Source: Polymorphobacter megasporae (GTDB taxonomy: Bacteria; Pseudomonadota; Alphaproteobacteria; Sphingomonadales; Sphingomonadaceae). From it: a DNA stretch of 64,000 nucleotides. Where the stretch lies: the NCBI RefSeq assembly GCF_018982885.2, contig NZ_CP081848.1, forward strand, positions 1-64,000, given 5' to 3'. The translations under genes and the position numbers were made by a program. Under the pieces are notes generated by a model, which was given only the letters and a program-made list of their open reading frames with translations, was not told where the DNA came from and made no database searches. This document shows, piece after piece, positions 7,078 through 15,814 of this stretch. How positions within the stretch are numbered: the first letter of the stretch is position 1; each line of letters opens with the position of its first letter.

Positions 7078-8511
7078 CTACGCCGCCGTGCCGCCGACCG
7101 TCAGGCCCTCGATCAGCAGCGTCGGCTGGCCGACCCCGGCGGGGACGCTCTGCCCGGCCTTGCCGCACGTGCCGACGCCCTCGTCGAGCATCAGGTCGTT
7201 GCCGATCGCCTTGACGCGGGTCAGCACGTCGGGGCCGTTGCCGATCAGCGTCGCGCCCTTGATCGGCGCGCCGATGCGGCCGTTCTCGATGCGGTATGCC
7301 TCGGTGCAGCTGAAGACGAACTTGCCGCTGGTAATGTCGACCTGCCCGCCGCCGAACGACTTGGCATAGATGCCCGACTTCGCGCGGCTGAGGATTTCGC
7401 CGGGATCGTCGCGCCCGCCGAGCATGAAGGTGTTGGTCATCCGCGGCATCGGCGCATGGGCATAGCTTTCGCGGCGGCCGTTGCCGGTCGGGGCGACCCC
7501 CATCAGCCGGGCGTTGAGCCGGTCCTGCATATAGCCCTTAAGGATGCCGTCCTCGATCAACACGGTCCGCTCGGTCGGCGTCCCCTCGTCGTCGATCGTC
7601 AGCGAGCCGCGGCGCATGTCCATCGCGCCGTCGTCGACGACGGTGACACCCGGAGCGGCGACGCGCTGGCCGATCAGCCCGGCGAACGCGCTGGTACCCT
7701 TGCGGTTGAAATCGCCCTCGAGGCCGTGGCCGATCGCCTCGTGGAGAAGGATGCCGGGCCAGCCGGGCCCAAGGACGACGGTCATCTCGCCGGCGGGGGC
7801 ATCGACCGCGTCGAGGTTGACGAGCGCCTGATGCAGCGCGGAATCGATCGCCGCGTTCCATGTCTCGGGCTTCATCAAATCATCGTAAAGATAGCGTCCG
7901 CCGAGGCCGTGGAAGCCGGTTTCGCGGCGGTCGCCGTTGGCGACGACGATCGAAACGTTGAGCCGCACGAGGGGCCGCACATCGCGCGCACGCAGCCCGT
8001 CCGCACGGACGATCTCGACGACACTCCACGACCCGAGGAGCGAGGCGGAGACCTGGACAACGCGCGGGTCGCGGGCGCGGGCGGCGGCGTCGATCTGCTG
8101 GAGCAGTGCGACCTTCGCGGCGAAGGGAATCGCCGACAGCGGATCGGAGTCGGTGTAAAGCTGGCGGTTGGTCCGCGGCGGCCGGTCGAGGCTCGCGGTC
8201 CCGCCGAAGCCCGAACGGACGACCTTGACGGTGTCGGCGGCACGGCGGATCGCGGCGTCGGACAGCTCGTTGGCGTGGGCGAAGCCGGTCGTCTCGCCCG
8301 AGACGCCGCGCAGGCCGAAGCCCTGCGTCGTGTCGAAGGTCGCCGCCTTCAGCCGTCCATCGTCGAAGCTGAACGATTCGCTGTTGGCATATTGGAGATA
8401 CAGCTCGCCGTCGTCGCAGCCGTCGAGCGCCTGCGCGACGAGGCGTTCGGTGCGAACCGGGTCGAGGTCGGTGTCGCGGTAGAAGATCGTGGCGGGATCG
8501 GGCATGGTCAT
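7078..8511 (-). CDS. tldD: Metalloprotease TldD
   Basis: A 477-residue TldD subunit of the TldD/TldE (PmbA) protease, which degrades and matures small peptides such as microcins and CcdA-type antitoxins in gammaproteobacteria. The zinc-binding HExxxH motif is HEAIGHGLEGD, and the family's C-terminal block GTCGKAGQSVPAGVGQP is intact. Length matches the family (about 480). ATG at 8511 or the one two codons later (8505) are both possible; neither has a strong ribosome site. No tldE/pmbA partner is in the window, which is usual since the two are often unlinked. It heads the leftward operon with the PNPOx, DUF2007 and patatin genes. Confidence 0.95.
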   Translation of the reverse strand: MTMPDPATIFYRDTDLDPVRTERLVAQALDGCDDGELYLQYANSESFSFDDGRLKAATFDTTQGFGLRGVSGETTGFAHANELSDAAIRRAADTVKVVRSGFGGTASLDRPPRTNRQLYTDSDPLSAIPFAAKVALLQQIDAAARARDPRVVQVSASLLGSWSVVEIVRADGLRARDVRPLVRLNVSIVVANGDRRETGFHGLGGRYLYDDLMKPETWNAAIDSALHQALVNLDAVDAPAGEMTVVLGPGWPGILLHEAIGHGLEGDFNRKGTSAFAGLIGQRVAAPGVTVVDDGAMDMRRGSLTIDDEGTPTERTVLIEDGILKGYMQDRLNARLMGVAPTGNGRRESYAHAPMPRMTNTFMLGGRDDPGEILSRAKSGIYAKSFGGGQVDITSGKFVFSCTEAYRIENGRIGAPIKGATLIGNGPDVLTRVKAIGNDLMLDEGVGTCGKAGQSVPAGVGQPTLLIEGLTVGGTAA

Positions 8512-8548
8512 AGACGAGATATAGGGCGGCAACCGGGGGAGGGAAGCC

Positions 8549-9010
8549 ATGAGTTTCATTGTCGAGGCGATCGGCCGCGTCGAAGGCGGGCGGATCGAAG
8601 CCGAGGACGATGCGTGGGATGCGGTCGCGGCGACGATCATCCTCGACCCGGCCAAGGTCGGCAACGACGCGCTGACCGGGCTCGATGCCTTCAGCCACGT
8701 CGAGATCGTCTATTTGTTCGACCAGCTGCCCGAGAGCGCGATCGTCACCGGGGCACGGCGGCCGCGCGGCAACCCCGACTGGCCGATGGTCGGCATCCTT
8801 GCGCAGCGCGGGCGCAACCGGCCCAACCGCATCGCGGTGTCGGTCTGCCGGATCGTCGCGGTCGACGGCTTGCGACTGTCGGTCACCGGGCTCGATGCGA
8901 TCGACGGCACACCGGTGCTCGACGTCAAGCCGGTCCTGCGCGGCTTCATCCCGCGCGGCGACGTTCGCGAGCCCGCCTGGGCGCGCGAAATCATGGCCGA
9001 TTACTGGTAA
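8549..9010 (+). CDS. TsaA/TrmO-like tRNA methyltransferase family protein
   Basis: A 153-residue protein of the TsaA-like (YaeB/VirR) beta-barrel family, whose characterised member TrmO methylates N6-threonylcarbamoyladenosine in tRNA with SAM. Visible hallmarks are AFSHVEIVYLFDQ, RRPRGNPDWPMVGILAQRGRNRPN and LDVKPVL followed by a proline. It covers the core domain only, without the C-terminal extension of E. coli TrmO. It is divergent from tldD (37-bp gap) and its 3' end overlaps the convergent secreted-protein gene by 20 bp. Confidence 0.82.
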   Translation: MSFIVEAIGRVEGGRIEAEDDAWDAVAATIILDPAKVGNDALTGLDAFSHVEIVYLFDQLPESAIVTGARRPRGNPDWPMVGILAQRGRNRPNRIAVSVCRIVAVDGLRLSVTGLDAIDGTPVLDVKPVLRGFIPRGDVREPAWAREIMADYW

Positions 9011-10001
9011 CCCCGGCGAAGTTGCACGTCAGCGCCCAGCGCTCGCCCGGGCGGTCGAGCTCGATCCGGCTGCAGTGATCGAGGACGTCGCGGCCGATCA
9101 GGATCCACGGCGGCTGCTGCTTCTTCTTCGTCGCGGTGACGGTGATCGCATCGTCGTCCTGGTCGGCGCTGCTCGTCCCCGCCTTGGCACGCGCGTCCAA
9201 CTCCTTCGCGTGCGCCTCGGTGATCCGCGCGGCGGGGGCGACCAGCGGCAGGCCAAGCAATGTTGCGCCCGGCGTCGGGACGACGTGTTCGAACGGCAGC
9301 GCGCTGCCGGGGAACGGGTGCCACAGCCCAACCCGGCCGGTCCGCTTGAACATGCCCGCGCTCTCGAGCAGCTGCGCCGCGCGACCGTTGAACAACGTCT
9401 CGGGCGAGCGGACATCGAGGATGACGTGGACCTTCTCGCCGCCGATCGACGCGATCATCGCCGCGTCGCCCTTGCCTGCGCGGCTGATGCCATAGACCAA
9501 CCCGCCCTTGGGCGCGTTCGGCTGGATGATCGTGACATGCTCGGCGGGGAGCGCGAGGAGCGAGATCACCCCGTCGCTGTCGTCGGCGAGCTCCTTGTCG
9601 AACCAGATCGTTGGCACCGAGGTTTCGGGTAGGCCGTCGATCGCGATGTCGTAGAGATTGCCGCGGATCAGCGCGCTGCCGCCGGGCATCAGGTTCGACT
9701 TGAAGGTCTGCTTGCCGATCAGCGGGAACGCCTTCAGCCGCGCCTTCGTCGCCGCCGGCAGGTTGAGCAGCAGCGCCTTGTCGAAACCGAGCGCGACGCG
9801 GACGTTGAGGTCGGTGTGCTTGACCCGCAACCGCGCCATCGGCTGGACCCCGGAGACGATCTCGAAATGGTCGGCTTGGGCAGCCGCAACCGGAGCAGCC
9901 CCCAACGCCAAAGCTGTCATCCCGGCGAACGCGGGGAGCCAGTGTCGCAATGCGGTGACTTTGGGTCCCCGCGTTCGCGGGGATGACACTTTGTCAGTCA
10001 C
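8991..10001 (-). CDS. Secreted protein of unknown function; N-terminus encoded by a palindromic repeat
   Basis: The mature part (from ADHFEIVSG, about residue 43) is a beta-rich domain of about 295 residues with a K-rich patch (TKKKQQPPW) near residue 295. It weakly recalls retropepsin-like proteins, but I see no DTG/DSG motif and do not assign it. The first 28 codons (VTDKVSSPRTRG to PAFAGM) are the translation of the REP-like element at 9916-9988. Two starts are possible: GTG at 10001, one base after the upstream stop, or ATG at 9920, which would leave a short, uncharged signal peptide (MTALALGAAPVAAAQA). Its 3' end overlaps trmO by 20 bp in the convergent direction. Confidence 0.65.
   Translation of the reverse strand: MTDKVSSPRTRGPKVTALRHWLPAFAGMTALALGAAPVAAAQADHFEIVSGVQPMARLRVKHTDLNVRVALGFDKALLLNLPAATKARLKAFPLIGKQTFKSNLMPGGSALIRGNLYDIAIDGLPETSVPTIWFDKELADDSDGVISLLALPAEHVTIIQPNAPKGGLVYGISRAGKGDAAMIASIGGEKVHVILDVRSPETLFNGRAAQLLESAGMFKRTGRVGLWHPFPGSALPFEHVVPTPGATLLGLPLVAPAARITEAHAKELDARAKAGTSSADQDDDAITVTATKKKQQPPWILIGRDVLDHCSRIELDRPGERWALTCNFAGVTSNRP
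9916..9988. repeat. REP-like palindrome inside the 5' end of a gene
   Basis: Arms TGTCATCCCGGCGAACGCGG (from 9915) and GTCCCCGCGTTCGCGGGGAT (to 9984) are inverted copies with a few mismatches. It is the same family as the element at 361-436. It lies across the start region of the secreted-protein gene, within or just before its coding frame. Confidence 0.8.
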
Positions 10002-10002
10002 G

Positions 10003-10191
10003 TCAGCGTAAATCGGCTGGGCCTCCGGTGAGGATGAAGCGGCGGTCGCAATAGCCGCAGTCGGCGAACCCGCTCGGCCCCATCTGCAGATAGACCAATG
10101 GATGGCCGTTCGGGCCGCCCGCCTCGTTGCCGTCGCAGGCGACGCGGGTCGACGTCGTGTAAAACACCTCGGGCGGGGGGATCGTGTCCAT
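10003..10191 (-). CDS. Small zinc-finger protein, NDUFS6-like (zf-CHCC)
   Basis: A 62-residue protein with the conserved zinc ligand set: C19 in VACDG, H in GGPNGHPLVYLQM, and the CGYC pair in FADCGYCDRRFIL. This domain (zinc-finger CHCC, COG4391) is widespread in alphaproteobacteria and is the bacterial relative of the complex I accessory subunit NDUFS6. GCGGAGC precedes the ATG at 10191. The downstream secreted-protein gene may begin one base after its stop, so they may be cotranscribed, though no functional link is known. Confidence 0.88.
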   Translation of the reverse strand: MDTIPPPEVFYTTSTRVACDGNEAGGPNGHPLVYLQMGPSGFADCGYCDRRFILTGGPADLR

Positions 10192-10309
10192 GCTCCGCGC
10201 TTAGCAAGTCACCGGTTGCGGCGAAAGGGCGCGCTCGAAGCTGTCATCCGATTGTCACCGGCGCGTCACTTCGATGCTGCACCTGCACCCGCAACAAGGG
10301 GTAACAATC

Positions 10310-12655
10310 ATGAAGTATCATCTGCTCGCTACCGTCGCCATGCTCGCGGCACCGGTCCTGACCGCATCGGCCTTTGCCGCCGAAACGCCGGCCGCACCGG
10401 TCGATACCGCCGCCAGCGCGAGCGCCGACGCCGGCGACATCGGCAGCGACATCGTCGTCACCGCGCAAAAGCGCGCCGAGAAGATTTCGAACGTGCCGAT
10501 CACGATCACCGCCTATTCGGGCAGCAAGCTGCGCGAGATCGGCGTCACCCAGTTCGACCAGCTGTCGGCGTACGTCCCCGGGTTGAACGTCCAGGAGCAG
10601 AGCCCGAACAACCCCGGCTTCGTCATCCGCGGCATCACCTCGGACTCAGGCTCGTCGCAGGGCTCGCCCGCGGTGACGATCTACTTGAACGGCGTCGACG
10701 TCAGCCGCTCGCGCGGGTCGTACTTCGACTTGTACGATCTCGAGCGCGTCGAGGTGGTCAAGGGACCGCAGGCGACTCTGTTCGGCACCGCCGCCGCGAT
10801 CGGCGCGGTCAGCGTCATCACCAACAAGCCGACGAGCGAGTTCGGCGGCGAGCTTCGCGCGGCGTACGGTAACTATAACCAGCGCAAGGTCGACGGCTTC
10901 ATCAACACCGGCGGCGATGTCCTCAGTGCCCGCCTCGCCTTCGCGGTCAAGCTGCGCGACGGCATCGTCCCGAACATCGCCGGCAGCGCCAATTCGCAGA
11001 CACCCAACGGCCCGAAGAAGGACGCACTCAACGGCCAGGGCCAGTACGGCGCGCGCGCGTCGGTGCGCTATCACAAGGGCGACCTGCTCATTGATGCGGT
11101 CGCGACCTACGACGGCCAGCGCGCGCCCGGCACCGCGTTCAAGTCTGGCACCTATGCCCCGACCAACGGCACGACGTCGCCGTTCAGCTACGCCGAAGTC
11201 GCCGGGTCGCCGGTCAGCGCGGCGGTGCTCGGCTATGACGAGCCGCACCTGACGCGCAACGTCTACGACGGCAACATCACCGCGAAATACACCCCCGACG
11301 GCCCGTTCAGCTTCACCCAGATCGTCGGCTACCGGAAGTTCGATTCGAACGAAGTATTCGACGCCGACGGCAGCCAGGCCTGGTATCTCGAATTCGCCGA
11401 AGACGAGCACGGCGAGCAGGTCAGCAGCGAGAGCCGGATCAACTACGACACCGCGAAATTCCGCGGGTTCGCCGGCTTCACCTTCTTCCACGAGACCGTG
11501 TCGCAGCGCGTGCCCTTCTCGACCGAGGAAGGCACCTACCTCCAGTGCGCCGCGAACGTCATCAAGGGCCTCGGCTGCGTCAGCCCGACCGGCGTCGTCA
11601 CCGCGAGCCAGGCCACCTCGATCCTGACCGGCGGCAAGGCGACGGTCATTCCGTACACCTCGACGTTCGAGAACTTCGGCAAGAGCGACACCTATTCGGC
11701 GTTCGCCGACGGCACCTATATCCCGATCCCGCAGCTCGAACTGACGCTCGGCGCGCGGCTGCTGATCGAGCGGCGTGAGAGCGGCTTCACCGCGTCGGTG
11801 CCGAATTCGGTGCTGACCAAGGCGCCGCTGATCCCCGGCCAGGTCGATACCAAGGGCCAGACCTTCCACGCCGAGGGCGATTACGAGGCGTTCCTGCCGC
11901 GCGCGAATATCCTGTACAAGGCGACCGACTGGGCGAACCTGTACCTGACCTATTCGCGCGGCCGCCGCTCGCCGGTGGTCAACCTCGATGCCGGCCCCGG
12001 TGGCGTCGCCCGGATCAACAACATCGACCAGGAAAAGGTCACCAACTACGAAGGCGGCATCAAGGTCGCCTACGGCAAGGTCAACGCCAGCGTCGGCTAT
12101 TATTACGAGAAGTATCGCAACTTCCAGGTCTCGGTCGTTCAGCCGAACGGATCATCGCTGACCCAGTCGGCCGGTTCGGCGACCAATCAGGGCGTCGAGG
12201 CCGAGATCGCGACCAGCTTTGGCCGCATGCTGTCGCTGTTCGCCAACGGCGCGTACATCAATGCCAAGGTCGACAATAATCCGCTGTACCCGACCTTCTC
12301 GGGCAACCAGTTCCGCCTCCAGCCGAAGGTCCAGGCATCGGGCGGCGGCACGCTGACGGTCCCGCTGACCGAAAGCTTCGAACTGTTCGCCACGCCGACG
12401 GTGACGTACCGGAGCCACATCTTCTTCGAGATCCCGAACAAGTCGAACATCGCGCAGGGGCCGGTGACGTTGGTCAACCTCCGCGCCGGGATCCAGAACC
12501 CGCGCGCGAAGTGGCAGCTCACTGCCTATGCGACCAACCTGCTCAACCGGAATTACCTGATCGACGCGGGCAACACCGGCGGCGCGTTCGGCGACCCGAC
12601 CTTCATCCGCGCCCAGCCGCGGCTGTTCGGTATCGAGGGCGTGTATCGCTTCTGA
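10310..12655 (+). CDS. TonB-dependent outer-membrane receptor
   Basis: A 781-residue receptor. Signal peptide about 1-24 (MKYHLLATVAMLAAP to AFAAE), then a short acidic linker and the plug domain, which opens with DIVVTAQKRAEKISNVPITI and contains the conserved VYLNGVDVSRSRGSYFDLYDLERVEVVKGPQATLFG region. The C-terminal barrel ends in the family's YRF. ATG at 10310 follows AAGGGG. The plug type (AQKRAE...VPI) is the abundant sphingomonad class often linked to siderophores or plant and aromatic compounds, but no neighbour gives the substrate. It is followed by a strong hairpin at 12677-12706. Confidence 0.95.
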   Translation: MKYHLLATVAMLAAPVLTASAFAAETPAAPVDTAASASADAGDIGSDIVVTAQKRAEKISNVPITITAYSGSKLREIGVTQFDQLSAYVPGLNVQEQSPNNPGFVIRGITSDSGSSQGSPAVTIYLNGVDVSRSRGSYFDLYDLERVEVVKGPQATLFGTAAAIGAVSVITNKPTSEFGGELRAAYGNYNQRKVDGFINTGGDVLSARLAFAVKLRDGIVPNIAGSANSQTPNGPKKDALNGQGQYGARASVRYHKGDLLIDAVATYDGQRAPGTAFKSGTYAPTNGTTSPFSYAEVAGSPVSAAVLGYDEPHLTRNVYDGNITAKYTPDGPFSFTQIVGYRKFDSNEVFDADGSQAWYLEFAEDEHGEQVSSESRINYDTAKFRGFAGFTFFHETVSQRVPFSTEEGTYLQCAANVIKGLGCVSPTGVVTASQATSILTGGKATVIPYTSTFENFGKSDTYSAFADGTYIPIPQLELTLGARLLIERRESGFTASVPNSVLTKAPLIPGQVDTKGQTFHAEGDYEAFLPRANILYKATDWANLYLTYSRGRRSPVVNLDAGPGGVARINNIDQEKVTNYEGGIKVAYGKVNASVGYYYEKYRNFQVSVVQPNGSSLTQSAGSATNQGVEAEIATSFGRMLSLFANGAYINAKVDNNPLYPTFSGNQFRLQPKVQASGGGTLTVPLTESFELFATPTVTYRSHIFFEIPNKSNIAQGPVTLVNLRAGIQNPRAKWQLTAYATNLLNRNYLIDAGNTGGAFGDPTFIRAQPRLFGIEGVYRF

Positions 12656-12676
12656 TGGCGCGCGTTTGATGCCGCA

Positions 12677-12706
12677 GCGGGGAGCGGCAGGCTTGCCGCT
12701 CCCCGC
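12677..12706 (+). terminator. Hairpin after the TonB receptor gene
   Basis: A perfect 13-bp stem (GCGGGGAGCGGCA with its complement) and 4-base loop lies 21 bases after the receptor stop codon. No T-run follows, so it may be a weak or Rho-assisted terminator, or an mRNA 3'-end stabiliser. The next gene starts 21 bases later. Confidence 0.6.
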
Positions 12707-12727
12707 CCTCGGGCCTATCCCACGCCC

Positions 12728-13645
12728 ATGACCAATTCCGCCATTTCGATCGTCGACCTCGAGAAGACTTATGCCGGGGGCAAGCGCGCGCTCGACAAGG
12801 TCAGCCTCGAAATTCCGCGTGGCAGCATCTTCGGGCTGCTCGGCCCGAATGGCGCGGGCAAGTCGACGATGATCAACATTCTCGCAGGCCTCGTTCGCAA
12901 GAGTGGCGGCAGCGCGAATATCTGGGGGTTCGACATCGATCAACACCCGCGCAACGCCAAGGCATCGATCGGTATCGTCCCGCAGGAAATCCTGTTCGAC
13001 GCCTTCTTCACCCCGTTCGAGACGCTCGAACTCCAGGCCGGGCTGTACGGCGTGCCCAAGTCGAAGCGCCGGACGATGGAACTGCTCCGCGCGGTCCGCC
13101 TCGACGACAAGGCGCACGCGTATTCGCGGACGCTTTCGGGGGGCATGAAGCGGCGGCTGCTCGTGGCGAAGGCGCTCGTTCACACCCCGCCAGTCCTCGT
13201 CCTCGACGAGCCGACCGCCGGAGTCGACATCGAACTCCGCGCGCAGCTGTGGGAGTACGTCCGCGAACTCAACGCCGGCGGCACGACTGTAGTGTTGACG
13301 ACGCATTATCTCGAAGAGGCCGAGGCGCTGTGCGACCGCATCGCCATCGTCAACGGCGGGCGGATCGTGGCGAACGACCTGACCTCGACCCTGCTCGCGA
13401 CCGCGCAGGACAAGATCCTGATCGTCACCACCGACGCCGACCTCGGCGCCCTTCCCGCCGGGCTCGGCGAGCGCGCGGTGGCGAAGAATGCGCGGACGCT
13501 GTCGATAACCTACGACAAGCGCGAGGCGCAGGCGGGGGATATTCTGCACAAGCTCACTGAGGCCGGCATCGGCATCGTCGATGTCTCGACCCGCGAGGCC
13601 GATCTGGAGGATGTGTTCCTCAAGCTGACCCGGCAGGCGGCGTAA
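12728..13645 (+). CDS. ABC transporter ATP-binding protein, permease not adjacent
   Basis: A 305-residue ATPase of the ABC-2 (drug/lipid/polysaccharide exporter) type. Walker A is GPNGAGKST, the Q-loop is IVPQE, the signature is LSGGMKRRLLVAKAL, Walker B is VLVLDEPTAGVD and the H-loop is LTTHYLEEAEALCDR. A C-terminal extension of about 80 residues follows, as in daunorubicin-resistance-like subunits. No membrane permease gene lies beside it, which is unusual for this family; instead nadB begins one base after its stop codon, so the two are probably cotranscribed. Confidence 0.93.
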   Translation: MTNSAISIVDLEKTYAGGKRALDKVSLEIPRGSIFGLLGPNGAGKSTMINILAGLVRKSGGSANIWGFDIDQHPRNAKASIGIVPQEILFDAFFTPFETLELQAGLYGVPKSKRRTMELLRAVRLDDKAHAYSRTLSGGMKRRLLVAKALVHTPPVLVLDEPTAGVDIELRAQLWEYVRELNAGGTTVVLTTHYLEEAEALCDRIAIVNGGRIVANDLTSTLLATAQDKILIVTTDADLGALPAGLGERAVAKNARTLSITYDKREAQAGDILHKLTEAGIGIVDVSTREADLEDVFLKLTRQAA

Positions 13646-13646
13646 C

Positions 13647-15251
13647 ATGGCCAAGGGTGAATACGACGTTGTCATCGTCGGCTCCGGCGCGGCGGGGCTG
13701 ACGACCGCGCTCAACCTCGCCGACCGTTTCCGCGTCGTCGTCCTGTCGAAGGGCGATGTGTCGAGCGGGTCGACGGCGTGGGCGCAGGGCGGGATCGCCG
13801 CGGTGCTCGAACCCGGCGACACGATCGAGAGCCACGTCGAGGACACGATGATCGCGGGCGGCGGGCTCAATGACCGCGCCACGGTGACCTACGTCGCCGA
13901 GCACGCCGCCGTCGCGATCGACCGGCTCGCCGCGATCGGCGTCCCGTTCAATGTCGGCGAGAACGGCACCGAGCGCTTCCACCTTACCCGCGAGGGCGGG
14001 CACAGCCACCGGCGGATCGCGCACGTCGACGATGCCACCGGCTGGGCGGTGCAGGAGGCGCTGTCGAAGGCCGCCGCCGCGCACCCGAACATCACGCTGG
14101 CGACCAACCTCGCCGTCGTCGACCTGATCACCGAGCGCCACGTCGAGACGCTGCGTTTCGTCAACCGCCACTGCTACGGCGTCTATGCGTTCAACGACGC
14201 GACGAAGAAGGTCGAGCGGTTCACGGCAAGGGCCGTGGTGCTGGCGACCGGCGGCGCGAGCCGGGTCTATCAATATTCGACAAACCCCGACGGCTCGACC
14301 GGCGACGGCATCGCGATGGCGTGGCGCGCGGGGTGCCGGGTGTCGAACATGGAATTCAACCAGTTCCACCCGACCTGCCTGTACCACCCCAAGGTCAAGA
14401 ATTTCCTGATTACCGAGGCGGTGCGCGGCGAAGGCGGACGGCTGCTCCTGCCCGACGGCACGCGCTTCATGGCGGACTATGACGAGCGGATGGAACTCGC
14501 CCCGCGCGACGTCGTCGCCCGCGCGATCGATTCGGAGATCAAGCGCCTCGGGCTGAGCCATGTCCGGCTCGACATGACGCACCTCGGCGCGGCGTTCATC
14601 ACCCACCACTTCCCGATGATCCATGCCCGGCTGCTCGAACTCGGCATCGACTGCACGACGCAGTCGATCCCGGTCGTGCCGGCGGCGCACTACACCTGCG
14701 GCGGCGTCCTCGTCGACATCCACGGCCGCACCGACCTGCCGGGCCTGTACGCGGTCGGCGAAGTGTCGCAGTCGGGCCTCCACGGTGCGAACCGGCTGGC
14801 GTCGAACTCAATCCTCGAATGCCTCGTTTTCGGGGTCGCGGTCGCCGACGACATCGCCGCGAACTGGGACACGCTGCCGACCCCGCCGGTCACCCGGCCG
14901 TGGGACGAAAGCCGCGTCACCGATTCGGACGAGGAGGTCGTCGTCAGTCACAATTGGGACGAGTTGCGCCGCTTCATGTGGGACTATGTCGGCATCGTCC
15001 GCTCGACCAAGCGCCTCGAACGCGCCGCGCACCGGATCAAGAACCTGCGCAAGGAGGTCCATGATTATTACAGCGACTTCCGCGTCACCCCCGACCTGAT
15101 CGAACTGCGCAACCTCGTCCAGGTCGCCGACCTGATCGTCCGTTCGGCGCGGCGGCGCCATGAAAGCCGCGGGCTCCACTACAGCCTCGACTATCCGCAG
15201 ACCGACCCGGTCCCGCGCGACACGATTCTCGACCCGTGGTCGCGGGATTGA
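13647..15251 (+). CDS. nadB: L-aspartate oxidase
   Basis: A 534-residue flavoprotein that oxidises L-aspartate to iminoaspartate, the first step of NAD synthesis. The FAD-binding motif is VVIVGSGAAGLTTAL near the start; STAWAQGGIAAVL, EGGHSHRRIAHVDDATG and the C-terminal LYAVGEVSQSGLHGANRLASN with NSILECLVFG are diagnostic and separate it from succinate dehydrogenase flavoproteins. The C-terminal helical domain (from about 430) is present, so it is full length. nadA and nadC are not in the window. The one-base gap after the ABC ATPase stop suggests shared transcription. Confidence 0.95.
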   Translation: MAKGEYDVVIVGSGAAGLTTALNLADRFRVVVLSKGDVSSGSTAWAQGGIAAVLEPGDTIESHVEDTMIAGGGLNDRATVTYVAEHAAVAIDRLAAIGVPFNVGENGTERFHLTREGGHSHRRIAHVDDATGWAVQEALSKAAAAHPNITLATNLAVVDLITERHVETLRFVNRHCYGVYAFNDATKKVERFTARAVVLATGGASRVYQYSTNPDGSTGDGIAMAWRAGCRVSNMEFNQFHPTCLYHPKVKNFLITEAVRGEGGRLLLPDGTRFMADYDERMELAPRDVVARAIDSEIKRLGLSHVRLDMTHLGAAFITHHFPMIHARLLELGIDCTTQSIPVVPAAHYTCGGVLVDIHGRTDLPGLYAVGEVSQSGLHGANRLASNSILECLVFGVAVADDIAANWDTLPTPPVTRPWDESRVTDSDEEVVVSHNWDELRRFMWDYVGIVRSTKRLERAAHRIKNLRKEVHDYYSDFRVTPDLIELRNLVQVADLIVRSARRRHESRGLHYSLDYPQTDPVPRDTILDPWSRD

Positions 15252-15313
15252 GGGTGGTCTTGGCGAGACGGCCCCTCTAGGGTCCGGCGCTTCGTGAACG
15301 CGGGGCGCAAGGC

Positions 15314-15814
15314 ATGGCCGTCGTCGGCATCATCATGGGCAGCACATCGGACTGGGCGACGATGCGCGCCGCCGCCGAGACGCTCGACGCGCTTGGCGTC
15401 GCGCACGAGACGCGCGTCGTGTCCGCTCACCGCACCCCCGACCGGATGTACGATTACGCCTCGACTGCGGTCGCCCGCGGCCTGCGCGCGATCATCGCCG
15501 GAGCCGGCGGCGCGGCGCATTTGCCGGGCATGGTCGCGGCGCTGACCCGGCTGCCGGTGTTCGGCGTGCCGGTCGAATCGAAGGCGCTGTCGGGGATGGA
15601 TAGCCTGCTCTCGATCGTCCAGATGCCCGCCGGCATCCCGGTCGGCTGCCTCGCGATCGGGCGCGCCGGCGCAGTCAACGCCGCGCTGATCGTCGCCGCG
15701 CAGCTCGCGACGACCGACGACGCGCTCGCGACCCGGCTCGATGCGTGGCGCGCGGCGCAGACCGCCCGCGTTGCCGAGACCCCCGAAGACGCGCCCGAGC
15801 ACACCTCGGCGTGA
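15314..15814 (+). CDS. purE: N5-carboxyaminoimidazole ribonucleotide mutase PurE
   Basis: A 166-residue class I PurE. The active-site blocks [23 protein letters not shown] and [12 protein letters not shown] are all readable. It converts N5-CAIR to CAIR in purine synthesis and works with PurK, whose GTG start overlaps its stop codon by four bases (GTGA at 15811-15814). The C-terminal 15 residues ([11 protein letters not shown]) extend slightly beyond the usual end. Confidence 0.96.
   Translation: MAVVGIIMGSTSDWATMRAAAETLDALGVAHETRVVSAHRTPDRMYDYASTAVARGLRAIIAGAGGAAHLPGMVAALTRLPVFGVPVESKALSGMDSLLSIVQMPAGIPVGCLAIGRAGAVNAALIVAAQLATTDDALATRLDAWRAAQTARVAETPEDAPEHTSA

Noticed and set aside
6961-9078. 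Long open frame antisense to tldD running into trmO
   Set aside because: Arginine/aspartate-rich shadow of tldD; no start signal or known domain, and it conflicts with the HExxxH-containing gene.
9001-9324. Assignment of the 8991-10001 protein as an aspartic (retropepsin) protease
   Set aside because: No DTG or DSG catalytic motif is visible; the similarity is only in overall beta-rich character.
12152-13882. Long minus-strand frame opposite the TonB receptor end and the ABC ATPase
   Set aside because: No domain is recognisable; the plus-strand frames hold intact Walker and plug motifs.
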